Origin: Acidovorax sp. RAC01
Lineage (GTDB): Bacteria; Pseudomonadota; Gammaproteobacteria; Burkholderiales; Burkholderiaceae_C
DNA: 64,000 bases
Assembly: GCF_001714725.1 (NCBI RefSeq)
Contig: NZ_CP016447.1
Location: forward strand, 1,017,501 to 1,081,500
Direction of reading: 5' to 3'
The notes under the pieces are model-generated. The model saw only the letters and a program-made list of their open reading frames with translations. It ran no database searches and had not been told where the DNA came from. Within the stretch, counting starts at the first letter, position 1; every line of letters starts with the position of its first letter. The position numbers were made by a program, and so were the translations under genes. Below are positions 48,902 to 58,900 of the stretch, in pieces.

Positions 48902-50236
48902 CTACCGCTGCGGCATGTCCTTGACCGAATAGCCCAGGCTCACCGTGGCGTCGTCCGGAATGGCAGGCATCGATGCGTTCCAGGCCTCCCATGCCGAGCG
49001 CATGGCGTGCAGGCGCTCAGGCTCCACAGGGGCGCGGTTGGCTCGCTCGCGCTCGTCCTGCGAAAGATCGAACAGGTAATCGTGGCCATCCACGCGCAGG
49101 TACTTCCACACACCCTGGCGCATGGCACGCTGGCCGCGGTGGTTCATGCGCCAGAACAAGGCGGGCTCGTCCAGCACGGCCGCATCGCGCAGCAGGGGCA
49201 TGAGCGAACGGCCATCAAGCGCATAGCCCGGTGCGGCAGGCACCCCGGCCGCATCCAGCATGGTGGCCGACCAGTCCATGGTCATGCACGTCTGCGTGCT
49301 TTCGCTGCCAGGCGCAATCACCGCGGGCCAGTGCGCGATCCACGGCACCCGGATGCCGCCTTCGGTCAGGTCCATCTTGCCGCCCACCAGGGGCCAGTTG
49401 TCCGAGAAGCGCTCGCCGCCGTTGTCGCTGGTGAACACCACCAGCGTGTCCCGCTCCAGCCCGTGCTGGCGCAGGGCGTCCATCACGCGGCCGATGCCCT
49501 CGTCCATGTGGTGGATCATGCGGCGGTAAGTCTCGATGTTGCCGCCATGCAGGTGAAACAGGTTGCCCTTGATTTCCTGCGCCAGCGCCTCGTCGCCCCT
49601 CGTCTCCCAGGGCCAGTGGGGGGCGGTGTAGTGCAGGCTCAGAAAAAACGGCGTGCCCGCCTGGGCGCCGGGCGCCATGCGGTGCACGTAGTCGAGCGCG
49701 TGGTCGGTGATGAGGTCGGTGAGGTAGCCGTCCTGCTGCTTTTCTTCCTCGCCCAGGTACAGGTCGTGCGTGCCGTTGGAACTGCAGTGGGTGAAGTAGT
49801 CCACCCCGCCCGACATGGGACCGAAGAACTCTTCGTACCCAGAGCGCAGCGGCCCGAACGCGGGCGGGTAGCCCAGGTGCCACTTGCCCATGAGCGCCGT
49901 GCGGTAGCCCGCGTCGCGCAGCAGCGACGGCAGCGTGGGGTGCTCGGGCGGCAGGCCCAGCGTGGTGCTGCCGCGGCTCTTGCTGTTGATGGGCTCCTCG
50001 GCCGCGCCGCGCAGCCGGTACTGGTAGCGTGCCGTCATCAGCGCAAAGCGCGTGGGCGAGCACACGGGGGAATTGGCGTAGCCCTGCGTGAGCTTGAGGC
50101 CCTTGGCCGCCAGGCCGTCGAGCACGGGCGACACGGGGCCAAAGGCCGCCTCACGACCGCCGTAGCAGCCCAGGTCGGCATAGCCGAGGTCGTCGGCGAC
50201 GATGAAGATGATGTTGGGGCGGTGGTGGGTCGTCAT
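48902..50236 (-). CDS. Sulfatase (formylglycine-dependent)
   Basis: The 444-residue enzyme has the sulfatase pattern: metal ligands in FIVADDLGYADLGCYGG, the Cys-type formylglycine motif CSPTR in NSPVCSPTRFALMTARYQYR, GKWHLGYPPAFGPL, and a later FTSDNGGERF. No signal peptide is seen with the start at 50236, so the enzyme should be cytoplasmic. The Cys must be converted to formylglycine by an enzyme encoded elsewhere. It lies downstream of a Bug receptor on the same strand, which suggests uptake and desulfation of one organic sulfate ester. Confidence 0.92.
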   Translation of the reverse strand: MTTHHRPNIIFIVADDLGYADLGCYGGREAAFGPVSPVLDGLAAKGLKLTQGYANSPVCSPTRFALMTARYQYRLRGAAEEPINSKSRGSTTLGLPPEHPTLPSLLRDAGYRTALMGKWHLGYPPAFGPLRSGYEEFFGPMSGGVDYFTHCSSNGTHDLYLGEEEKQQDGYLTDLITDHALDYVHRMAPGAQAGTPFFLSLHYTAPHWPWETRGDEALAQEIKGNLFHLHGGNIETYRRMIHHMDEGIGRVMDALRQHGLERDTLVVFTSDNGGERFSDNWPLVGGKMDLTEGGIRVPWIAHWPAVIAPGSESTQTCMTMDWSATMLDAAGVPAAPGYALDGRSLMPLLRDAAVLDEPALFWRMNHRGQRAMRQGVWKYLRVDGHDYLFDLSQDERERANRAPVEPERLHAMRSAWEAWNASMPAIPDDATVSLGYSVKDMPQR

Positions 50237-50284
50237 GTCGAAGTCCAATGTCGCCAGCTGGGCCTGAGGTCGTGGCAACGGGCG

Positions 50285-50375
50285 AGGCCGATGCGAGGGG
50301 CGGCAAGCAAGGGCCGCCCCGCAGCAAGGCCGCCGTCCCCCTCCGGGGGAAGCGGCGAAGCCGCTCAGGGGGGCT
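50285..50375. repeat. Dispersed hairpin repeat family D, copy 3
   Basis: GGCAAGCAAGGGCCGCCCCG, then CCGTCCCCCTCCGGGGG, AGCGGCGAAGCCGCT and CAGGGGGG, followed by a T run. Read on the minus strand it begins just after the Bug receptor stop, like copy 2, and lies between two genes that should be co-transcribed. Confidence 0.8.
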
Positions 50376-50380
50376 TTTTG

Positions 50381-51400
50381 CTACGGCTTAAACCCGGAGC
50401 GCTGCACCACCGGCGCCCACTGCGCCCGGTAGGCCTTGAGCATGGCCTCGGTCTGCGCCATCGTGGCCACTTCCGGCGTCAGCTTGGAGGCCTCGAACTT
50501 GCGCTGGACCTCCGGGTCTTTCATCACGTCATGGATCAGCCCGGCAAGCCGCTCGGCCTGGGCCTTGGGCATGCTCATGGGCGCAAAAAACGTGTTCCAG
50601 CCGGTGGCCGCCACGTTCAGGCCGGCCTCCTTGAAGGTGGGAATCCTGGGGTCCAGCGGGCTGCGCTTGGCGCTTGACACGGCCAGGATGCGGATCTTGC
50701 CCGCCTCGTGCTGAGGCAGCAGCGTGTCGAAGGTGTCAAACGCGACCGGCACCTGGCCGCCCAGCAGGTCGTTGAGCAGCGGAGCCGAACCGCGGTAGCC
50801 CACCACCTCTGCGCGCACCTGGGCAGTGTCGCCCACCATCAGCCCGAAGAAATGGGGCAGGCTCCCTGTAGCGGGCACGCCGAAGTTGGCTTTTTCGGGG
50901 TTGGCGCGCAGCCAGGCCATCAGGTGCGAGAGTTCGCGCACCGGCACGGCGGTGGCCACCGCCACGCCAAACTCGTAGCTGTTGACATGGCTCACCGGCT
51001 GGAAGTCGCGCTCCGGGTCGTAGCCGGAATCGGGGAACACCAGGGGCGCCACCAGCATCACGGCCGGGTTGGCCAGCAGCAGCGTGGGCTGGCTGGCCGG
51101 GGCGGCCTTCACGGCCTGTGCAGAAAGCCGCCCGCCTGCGCCCGTCTTGTTCTCGACGATCACGGGCGTACCGAGCTTGCTGGCCAGCTTGTCGGCCACA
51201 ATGCGTGCCACGCGGTCGGTCGAGCCACCGGGGGCATAGCCCACCACGATGCGCAGCGGCGCCTCCTGGGCGTGGGCGAGCGTGGCGCCCCAGGCCAGGC
51301 AGCCAGCCAGCAGGCCGGCCCACACGGCACGTCGGCGCGGGTGGCCAGGTCGGCCGCTACTTTGGCTCAGGGTCTGGGAAGATGGGTGCGGTTTCCACAT
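50381..51400 (-). CDS. Tripartite tricarboxylate (Bug/TctC) periplasmic receptor
   Basis: The 339-residue protein has a long n-region with a signal peptide (RAVWAGLLAGCLAWGATLAH, cleavage after AHA) and the Bug fold: IVVGYAPGGSTDRVARIVAD, VENKTGAGGRLSAQAVKAAP, GYRGSAPLLNDLLGGQVPVA. ATG 51400 gives the signal peptide. It is divergent from a MarR gene and upstream of the sulfatase. The ligand may be the sulfatase substrate or product. Confidence 0.9.
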   Translation of the reverse strand: MWKPHPSSQTLSQSSGRPGHPRRRAVWAGLLAGCLAWGATLAHAQEAPLRIVVGYAPGGSTDRVARIVADKLASKLGTPVIVENKTGAGGRLSAQAVKAAPASQPTLLLANPAVMLVAPLVFPDSGYDPERDFQPVSHVNSYEFGVAVATAVPVRELSHLMAWLRANPEKANFGVPATGSLPHFFGLMVGDTAQVRAEVVGYRGSAPLLNDLLGGQVPVAFDTFDTLLPQHEAGKIRILAVSSAKRSPLDPRIPTFKEAGLNVAATGWNTFFAPMSMPKAQAERLAGLIHDVMKDPEVQRKFEASKLTPEVATMAQTEAMLKAYRAQWAPVVQRSGFKP

Positions 51401-51469
51401 GGTCGGTGTCTCCAGGGGCAGTGATCGGCACGCCTGCACCTGCAGTCGCAGGGCAGCAGCGCCAGCAGG

Positions 51470-51530
51470 TTGACGCATGTCATGGCGTGCACTGCAATGT
51501 AGGGGCCGCCCGAACGATTGATCTAATCAA
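51470..51530 (+). promoter_or_regulatory. marR promoter and operator
   Basis: TTGACG (51470-51475) and TGCAAT (51493-51498) are 17 bases apart. TTGAT-CTA-ATCAA at 51518-51530 is a perfect palindrome of the type bound by MarR-family dimers, lying just after the expected transcription start. Autorepression is likely. Confidence 0.6.
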
Positions 51531-51551
51531 CTCTCCCCCGGAGATACCCTC

Positions 51552-52115
51552 ATGCCCGCGCCTGCCCCGGCACCCTCTTCCCCTGCGGCCCCCGCTGCAC
51601 CGGCCCAGCGCCTCACGCACCCGCAGACCGCCAACGACCTGCTGATGTACCGGCTCAACCGCCTGCTGGCGGTGGCGGGCAGCCTGGTGGTGCGGCTGTG
51701 CGAAGGCGGCTACGGGGTGACCCGGCGCGAGTGGGGCCTGCTGATGATGCTGGCACAGCACCCGGGCATGCCGCCCGCCGAGCTGGCCCGGCGCCTGGGG
51801 CTGGACCGGGCGCGTACCTCGCGCGCCATCACGTCGCTGCTATCGAAGAAGCTGATTTCGCGCGAGTCCATGCCTGGCGACCGGCGGCAGGCCGTGCTGT
51901 CGCTCACCACGGCGGGGCTGGCTGTGCACAACGCCCTGCTGCCGCAGGTGAAGGCCCTCAACCAGGAGCTGCTGGCCGGGCTGCCCCCCGATGCCGTACA
52001 GGTGCTTGATGCGGCACTCGCCCACATGCAACAGCGGGCCGAATCGCTGGTGAGCACGCGCACCGATGTTCCGCGCACCTACCGGCTGCGGGGTGGGCGC
52101 CACACCGACGCCTGA
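51552..52115 (+). CDS. MarR-family transcriptional regulator
   Basis: The 187-residue protein has an unusually long Pro/Ala-rich N-terminus (about 20 residues) before a MarR domain: MYRLNRLLAVAGSLVVRLCE, the winged helix AELARRLGLDRARTSRAITS, and the wing SMPGDRRQAVLSLT. It sits opposite the Bug-sulfatase pair and probably represses it in response to an aromatic or sulfate-ester ligand. A palindrome matching MarR operators lies in its own leader. Confidence 0.9.
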   Translation: MPAPAPAPSSPAAPAAPAQRLTHPQTANDLLMYRLNRLLAVAGSLVVRLCEGGYGVTRREWGLLMMLAQHPGMPPAELARRLGLDRARTSRAITSLLSKKLISRESMPGDRRQAVLSLTTAGLAVHNALLPQVKALNQELLAGLPPDAVQVLDAALAHMQQRAESLVSTRTDVPRTYRLRGGRHTDA

Positions 52116-52258
52116 GGACCCGGCGCGCGCACAGATCGGAACAACGCTATATCCTCGAACACCGTCGTCGCTCCATCGCTCGCGCCAGCCAGTTGCATGC
52201 GCCGACCCGGGCACCGTGCCCGCCCCACAACGCATCTTTTTCCAACACCACACCGTCC

Positions 52259-53842
52259 ATGTCCACTGCCTCCTCGTCCCTGTGGAGCCCCCTGCGCCAA
52301 CCTGCTTTCCGGGGCCTGTGGCTTGCTGGCGGGGTGTTCTTCATTGGCAGCGGCATGCAGACCATGGCAGCCGCCTGGCTGATGGTGGAGCTGTCGGGCT
52401 CGTCGTTTCTGGCGGCCCTGGTGCAGACGGCCGTGTTCATGCCCATGTTTTTGCTGGCCCTGCCCGCAGGCGTGCTGGCCGACACCACCGACCGCCGCCG
52501 GCTGATCTCGGGCGCACTGCTCACGCAGACGGGCGCCTGCGCGTTGCTGGCGCTGCTGGTGCTGCTGGGCTGGGGCGGGCCGGCGTCGGTGCTCTTTCTG
52601 GTCTTCGTGTGTGGCTGCTGCACGGCAGTGCTCACGCCCGCGTGGAATTCTTCGGTCATCGACCCCGTGCCGCGCGACGAGTGGCCCCAGGCCATCACGG
52701 CCGTCAGCATTGCCTACAACGCCGCCCGCGCCGTCGGCCCCACGCTGGCCGGGCTGGTGTTTGCCCAGCTGGGCGCGGGCTGGGTGTTTGCGGTCACGGT
52801 GGTGACCACGCTGGTCATGTGGCAGTCGATCCGCCAGTGGCCGCCCAAGGCGCATGCGCCCTCCAAGCTGCCCGCCGAGCGGCTGTGGGGCGGCACGCTC
52901 AGCGGTCTGCGCTTTGCCTGGCACTCGCGCATGATCCTGGCGCAGCTGGTGCGGGTGATGGCGTTCAGCGCGGCGGGCTCGGCCCTGTGGGCGCTGCTGC
53001 CCGTGATTGCGCAGCGCCAGCTGGGCACCGGTGCGCAGGGCTTCGGCCTGCTGATGGGCTGCCTGGGCACGGGGGCCGTGGCGGTGGGCCTGGTGCTGGG
53101 CAAGCTGCGGGCGCGCTTTGGCATGGAGCCCATCGTGGGCGTGGCGTGCGTTGTGTTTGCCGCAGCCATGCTGGTGGCAGCGCTGACCCGGACAGCGTGG
53201 GTGGTCTACCTGGCCATGCTGTTTGCCGGCGCGGCCTGGATGTCGGCCATGTCCACCTTCAACACCGCCACGCAGGCCAGTTCGCCGCAGTGGGTGCGCT
53301 CGCGCGCCGTGGCGATGCACATGGTGGCGGCGCTGGGCGCGTTTGCGCTGGGCTCGGCCTTCTGGGGCGCGGCGTCCGACATCATTGGCCTGTCGCCCAC
53401 GCTGTATGTGGCCGCCGCGCTGATGGGCGCAGGCCTGCTGCTGGCGCGGCCCATGCCGCTGCGCATGGGCGCCCTGCACGAGGTGACGCAGGCCACGCCC
53501 TGGGACGAACTCTTCATCGAAGCCGAGCCCCTGCCCGAGGCCGGCCCGGTGGCGGTGGAGGTGGGCTACCGCATCGCCCCCGGCACCGATGCCGCCTTCC
53601 TCGACACCATCAGCCGCATGAAGGCCCCGCGCCGGCGCGACGGCGCCACCTTCTGGCGCGTGTACAAGGACCTGGGCGAGCCGTCACGGTATGTGGAGCG
53701 GTTCATCGTCGAGTCATGGGCCGACTACCTGCACCAGCGCGCCCGCGCCACCATGGCCGACCAGGCGCTGGAGACTGAGGTGCGTACCTTTCTCGCGTCC
53801 GGCGAGGTGGTGCGCATGTCGCACTACATCGCTGAACGGTAG
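52259..53842 (+). CDS. MFS transporter with C-terminal globular domain (MFS_3/EntS-like)
   Basis: The 527-residue protein has 12 membrane segments in about residues 1-405 (starting [15 protein letters not shown], with the loop [20 protein letters not shown]) and about 120 soluble C-terminal residues ([40 protein letters not shown]). The tail resembles an ABM-like (antibiotic biosynthesis monooxygenase) fold, an arrangement known for this MFS group. ATG 52259 was preferred over a GTG/ATG farther upstream. It probably exports small molecules. No clear operon with the MarR gene 143 bases upstream. Confidence 0.85.
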   Translation: MSTASSSLWSPLRQPAFRGLWLAGGVFFIGSGMQTMAAAWLMVELSGSSFLAALVQTAVFMPMFLLALPAGVLADTTDRRRLISGALLTQTGACALLALLVLLGWGGPASVLFLVFVCGCCTAVLTPAWNSSVIDPVPRDEWPQAITAVSIAYNAARAVGPTLAGLVFAQLGAGWVFAVTVVTTLVMWQSIRQWPPKAHAPSKLPAERLWGGTLSGLRFAWHSRMILAQLVRVMAFSAAGSALWALLPVIAQRQLGTGAQGFGLLMGCLGTGAVAVGLVLGKLRARFGMEPIVGVACVVFAAAMLVAALTRTAWVVYLAMLFAGAAWMSAMSTFNTATQASSPQWVRSRAVAMHMVAALGAFALGSAFWGAASDIIGLSPTLYVAAALMGAGLLLARPMPLRMGALHEVTQATPWDELFIEAEPLPEAGPVAVEVGYRIAPGTDAAFLDTISRMKAPRRRDGATFWRVYKDLGEPSRYVERFIVESWADYLHQRARATMADQALETEVRTFLASGEVVRMSHYIAER

Positions 53843-53943
53843 TTGTGCGGCCCCGGCTCCCGGGTGGCGCCGACTTGATGCGCGTCAATTTCTGCTGCCA
53901 GACAGGGCAACGAGCCCGGCGGTCGGCCTGCGACAATCACCGC

Positions 53944-55056
53944 ATGACCTTCGCCCCCCTTGCCAACGACACCTTCCTGCGTGCCTGCCGCCGCCAGGCC
54001 ACCGATTACACCCCCCTGTGGCTCATGCGCCAGGCCGGGCGCTATCTGCCTGAATACAAGGCCACGCGCGCCAGGGCCGGCAGCTTCATGGGCCTGGCCA
54101 CCAACGTGGACTACGCCACCGAAGTGACTCTGCAGCCCTTGGCCCGTTTCCCGCTCGACGCGGCCATCCTGTTCAGCGACATCCTCACCGTGCCCGATGC
54201 GATGGGACTGGGCCTGAGCTTTGCCGAGGGCGAAGGCCCGCGCTTTGCCAAAGTGGTGCGCGACGAAGCCGCCGTGGCCGAACTGGCCGTGCCCGACATG
54301 GACAAGCTGCGCTACGTGTTCGATGCCGTCACCAGCATCCGCAAGGCCCTGAACGGGCGGGTTCCGTTGATCGGTTTCTCGGGCAGCCCCTGGACGCTGG
54401 CCTGCTACATGGTCGAAGGCAAGGGCAGCGACGACTACCGCCTGGTCAAGAGCCTGATGTACAGCCGCCCAGACCTGATGCACCGCATCCTGGCCATCAA
54501 CGCCGACAGCGTGGCCGCTTACCTCAACGCCCAGATCGACGCCGGTGCCCAGGCCGTGATGGTGTTTGACAGCTGGGGCGGCGTGCTGGCCGATGGCGCC
54601 TTCCAGGAGTTCAGCCTGGCGTACACGAAGCGCGTGCTGGCGCAATTGAAGCGCACGGGCGTGGACGGCACCGACGTGCCCCGCATCGTGTTCACCAAGG
54701 GCGGCGGCATCTGGCTCGAAGACATGAAGGATCTGGACTGCGAGGTGCTGGGCCTGGACTGGACGGCCAACCTGGGCAAGGCCCGTGCCATGGTGGGCGG
54801 CCAGGTGGGTGGCCCCGGCAAGGCACTGCAAGGCAACATCGACCCCAACGTGCTGTTTGCGCCGCCCGCGCAGGTTGTGCAGCAGGTGCACAAGGTGCTC
54901 GACAGCTTTGGCAGGCCACACACCGACCGCACCACCACTGGCCCCACCCACATCTTCAACCTGGGCCATGGCATCAGCCAGTTCACCCCCCCTGAACATG
55001 TGGCGGCGCTGGTGGAGGCCGTGCACACCTACTCGCGGGCGCAGCGGCAGGGCTGA
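53944..55056 (+). CDS. hemE: Uroporphyrinogen decarboxylase HemE
   Basis: The 370-residue enzyme decarboxylates uroporphyrinogen III to coproporphyrinogen III in haem synthesis. It has the family marks [15 protein letters not shown] near residue 25, [35 protein letters not shown] and [12 protein letters not shown]. The length is normal. GACAAT, with an extended TGC before it, lies six bases before ATG 53944 and no Shine-Dalgarno sequence is present, so the mRNA may be leaderless. A strong terminator follows. Confidence 0.96.
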   Translation: MTFAPLANDTFLRACRRQATDYTPLWLMRQAGRYLPEYKATRARAGSFMGLATNVDYATEVTLQPLARFPLDAAILFSDILTVPDAMGLGLSFAEGEGPRFAKVVRDEAAVAELAVPDMDKLRYVFDAVTSIRKALNGRVPLIGFSGSPWTLACYMVEGKGSDDYRLVKSLMYSRPDLMHRILAINADSVAAYLNAQIDAGAQAVMVFDSWGGVLADGAFQEFSLAYTKRVLAQLKRTGVDGTDVPRIVFTKGGGIWLEDMKDLDCEVLGLDWTANLGKARAMVGGQVGGPGKALQGNIDPNVLFAPPAQVVQQVHKVLDSFGRPHTDRTTTGPTHIFNLGHGISQFTPPEHVAALVEAVHTYSRAQRQG

Positions 55057-55076
55057 CCGGGCTTCCACGCCAGGCT

Positions 55077-55106
55077 GGGGCTCCCCTTCGGGCGAGCCCC
55101 TTTTTT
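55077..55106 (+). terminator. Rho-independent terminator of hemE
   Basis: GGGGCTC and GAGCCCC form the main stem with a short CCC/GG extension and TTCG-type loop, followed by six T. Confidence 0.92.
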
Positions 55107-55940
55107 GTGTCTGGATGAGGTCTGCAGGTGTCTGTACCCGTGGCCCGGACTGCGCAGGGGTGGGTGGCTGTCCCAAGGGCTGCGGTTTCGAACCGGCCAG
55201 CGCATGCCGCCGTGGGTCAGCCGCCCTTTCGACGCTGAACTTGTGCACACCAACAGTGCAGCATGGGCCGGCAGGTGATGGAGGGCAAAAACACCGCAAA
55301 TTTTTCTGCACCGCGTGCAAGTGCTTGATTTGTATGGTGTCTGAATCCCTGCCGATTTCGTGGGCAACCCACCAAAAGCACGGTTTTTCAAGGCTTTGGA
55401 AGCGCTCCACAGGAGATATCAACAAAGTTATCCACAGAAATTCTGGATTTGTGTAAAAAACCCCGTGAAATCAAAGACTTGCGGACCAAACCGCATAAAA
55501 CACTGAAAAGTCCGGCACGCAGCTACCACAGCCGCGCCTGCCCAGTGCCTCTTGACGGCAAGCCCGGAACTGACTTATGCACACATCCCGTGATGCACCG
55601 CAGCAATCGCACCACGCGGCGCGCTAACACAAAAATCGGCCTGAATTGGCCTCAGATGATTGATTCATAACGATTTTTTGAGGCTGCCACTTTTCAAGGC
55701 ACTCTGTTGAAACGCTGCGCTGGCGCGGCCCGGGGCGCCATCGGGCCAGGATGTCAACAAAGTTATCCACAGAAATGCTGAATCCCGCAAATTGCCAGCG
55801 TTGGCAGACGGGTGTGCGGCGTGGCAAGCAGGGCAGACAGGGTAAATCCCGGCTCAGGCGGGGAACCGGGCGCACTAATATTAATTACTTTAATTATCCG
55901 CGCAGCCCGCTTCTGGCTCCGTCTCCCTGCCTTGCCGACC
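55107..55940. other. 834-base non-coding region with DnaA boxes between hemE and the chemoreceptor gene
   Basis: No supported gene lies here. It is less GC-rich than its surroundings at 55280-55510 and 55620-55690. It contains four DnaA-box matches and the AT-rich bases 55871-55900 (CTAATATTAATTACTTTAAT) that probably hold the chemoreceptor promoter. Confidence 0.6.
55419..55776. promoter_or_regulatory. DnaA-box cluster with a duplicated 23-bp core
   Basis: TTATCCACA occurs at 55428-55436 and 55763-55771, each inside an identical 23-bp repeat (55419-55441 and 55754-55776) that begins TCAACAAAG. TTATGCACA at 55575-55583 and, on the minus strand, TTTTACACA (55450-55458) fit the looser TTWTNCACA consensus. 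The region could be part of a replication origin, a DnaA-titration site, or a DnaA-controlled promoter. Confidence 0.65.
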
Positions 55941-58900
55941 ATGCAGCCCATTATTCGCCCTTCCCTCCAACTACAGCGGTCCATTGGCACCATGCTTGTG
56001 GCAGCGCTCGCGGTGCTGGCGCTGGTGTTTCTGGCTTCTGCTGCCAGCTCGTTCGCGGCGCTGGTCAAAAGCAACGCCTCGCTGGACCAGGTGACGCGGG
56101 AAATCACCGTGCTCCAGGACCTTTCCGATGCGGTGAACCACACCCGCACCTCCCGCGTGTGGATGGTGCAAGCCTCGGTGTACGGGTCCTACGGCATGTT
56201 CAAGGAGTCCGCCGCCGCACTCGCCACCGCCCGCAGCAAGCTGGCCGACTCGCGCAGCGCCTTCGGCCGGTACGAGCAGTCTGCCAAGGGCGCCGCCGAG
56301 GAGCCCCTGGCCCGGGCCGCCGCCCAGGCCTACGCCGCCTACCTGGCCGAAGGGCTGGACCCGCTGATCACCGCGCTGGAAGCCGGCAACCCGCAGAACT
56401 ACATCAACACCCTGCGCAACCGCACCCCCGCACTGGACGCCGATTTTGAAAAAGCCGTGAACGCCGTGCTGACCTTGCGCACCGAGCAATCGCGCCAGAC
56501 GCAGGCCGACATCCAGGCGGGCTACCAGCGCAGCCTGGCCGGGCTGTGGGTGCTGACCGCGCTGTTCGGCGCAACCTGCCTGGCCCTGTGGGGCGGCGCC
56601 CGGCGCTGGCTGGTGCGGCCCCTGCGCGCCATGGCCCGCGACATCGAGACCGTGGCGGCCAATGATCTGTCGGCGCCAGCGCAGGCCGCGCAGCCCTTTG
56701 CCCCGCAGGAGATCGCGCAGGTGCAGGGCACCATGGAGCGCATGCGGATGCAGCTGCGCACCACGGTGGGCGCAATTCGCGGCGCGGCCCACACGGTGCA
56801 GGCCGCCAGCCACGACATTGCCGCAGGCAACGCGCACCTGGCCGAACGCACGCAGCAGCAGGCCCTGCACCTGGGGCACACGTCGGAAGCCATCGGCCAC
56901 ATGGCTCAAAGCCTGGCCCGGTCCGCGAGCGCCGCAGCTCGGGTGGCCAGCGTGGCCCAGAGCGCCGCAGCCGTGGCGACCGAAGGCGGAACCAAGGTCG
57001 GGCAGGCGCGCGCCGCCATGGACGAGATCCATGCCTCCAGCCGCAAGATTGGCGAGATCACGACCGTGATCGACGGCATTGCCTTCCAGACCAACATCCT
57101 GGCCCTCAATGCTGCCGTGGAGGCAGCCCGGGCCGGCGAACACGGCCGCGGCTTTGCCGTGGTGGCCAGCGAGGTGCGCACCCTGGCCCAGCGCAGCGCG
57201 GGTGCCGCGCGCGAGATCAAGCACCTGATCGACGAATCCGTGGCCTGCGTGGAGCGCGGTGTAGCCCATGTGCACGACGCCGGCGCCACGATGCAGGGCG
57301 TGCTCGACCAGATCAACGCCGCCGCCGCGCTGGCCGCCGACATTCGCCACGCTACCGAGCAGCAGGCGCGCGATGTGGAACACGCCCGCACCACGCTGAG
57401 CCAGCTGGAGCAGATGACCGACCAGAACGTGCAGCTGGTGGCCCAAAGCGCCGAGGCCGCGGGCAGCCTGGACCAGCAGGCCGACGCGCTGGCACAGGCT
57501 GTGGATTCGTTCCGGCTGCCCGACGACGGTAGCCACACACCGCCGCGCCCGCGGGGACCGCACGCCTCTGTGGCCCATGCGCCCGCGCTGCCTGCCCGTG
57601 TGGCCCACACCCGTGCCGCGGCCGCCCTGACCGCTGTGCTGGCCGCCGTGCTGTGCACCGTACCTGCCGACCACGCCGCCGCCACCGAGGTCGAGCTGCT
57701 GCACTGGTGGACGTCCGAAGGCGAATCGCGCGCGGTGCAGACCCTGCGGCCCCAACTGGCGGCCAAGGGCCTGGCACTGAAGACACCCGCCGTCAACGGT
57801 GGCGCCGAGGCCCTGGCGCAGACCCTGCGCGAACGCGTGGCCGCGGGCAAGGCACCCGATGCGGTGCAGATGAAAGCCGCCGACCTGGCCGCCTGGGGCG
57901 ACCAGGGCGCACTGGCCTCGCTGGACGCCCTGGCCAAGGCCGACGGGTGGGACTACAAGATTCCGCGCCAGATTGCCGAGCAGGTGAAGTACAAGGGCGC
58001 CTATGTGGCCGTACCGGTCAACGTGCATCGCATCAACTGGCTCTACATCAACCGCGCGCTGCTGCAGCAGGTGCAGGGCCGCGTGCCGCAGACCTGGCCG
58101 CAGTTCATGGCGCTGGCCGAGCGGCTGCAAAAGGCGGGCATCACCCCGCTGGCGCATGGCAACCAGCCGTGGCAGAACCTCACGCTGTTTGAAACCGTGG
58201 CGCTCGGTGTGGCCGGGCCCGACCTGTACCAGCGCGCCCTGGCCCGCGGCGAGCCGGCGGCCGTGCAGAGCGAGGCCATCGGGCGGGCGCTGCAGACCTT
58301 TGCCGCGCTGCGTCCGCTGACCGAACCCGTGGCGGCCCCGCAGCCAGCAGCGCCCGGCGCCAACGCACGCAAGCCTGCACCCGCGCCGGCCAGCACAAGC
58401 ACCAGCGGGGCAGCCAGCCAGGCCGCCAGTGCCGAGTGGAATGCCGCCACCGCCAGAGTCATCACCGGCAAGGCCGCCATGCAGATCATGGGCGACTGGG
58501 CCAAGGGCGAATTTCTGGTCGCGCGGCAGGTGCCCGAGCAGGATTTTCTGTGCGTATCCACACCGGGCAGCGCCAGCAGCTATATCTACGTGGTCGACAG
58601 CCTGGCCCTGTTCCGCCAGGCCGGCAGCACGGTGGCCACGGCCGAGCAGACGGCCCTGGCCCAGGCCGTGACGGGCCCCGAGTTTCAGGCCACGTTCAAC
58701 CTGGCCAAGGGTTCGATCCCCATCACGCCCGGGGTGGACATGTCGCGCTTTGACGCCTGCGCCAAGGAATCGAGCGCGTTTTTCCTGGCCGCCCGCATGG
58801 CCAGCACGCTGGTGCCCTCGGTGGCCCACCGCATGGCGCTGCCCCCGGCACGGCACAAGGCGCTGGAAGCACTGGTGGACAAGCTCTGGAACGACCCGGC

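Noticed and set aside
55107..55940. Complete chromosomal origin of replication
   Set aside because: Four DnaA-box matches, no dnaA/dnaN in the window and no clear 13-mer unwinding repeats; kept only as a DnaA-box region of unknown role.
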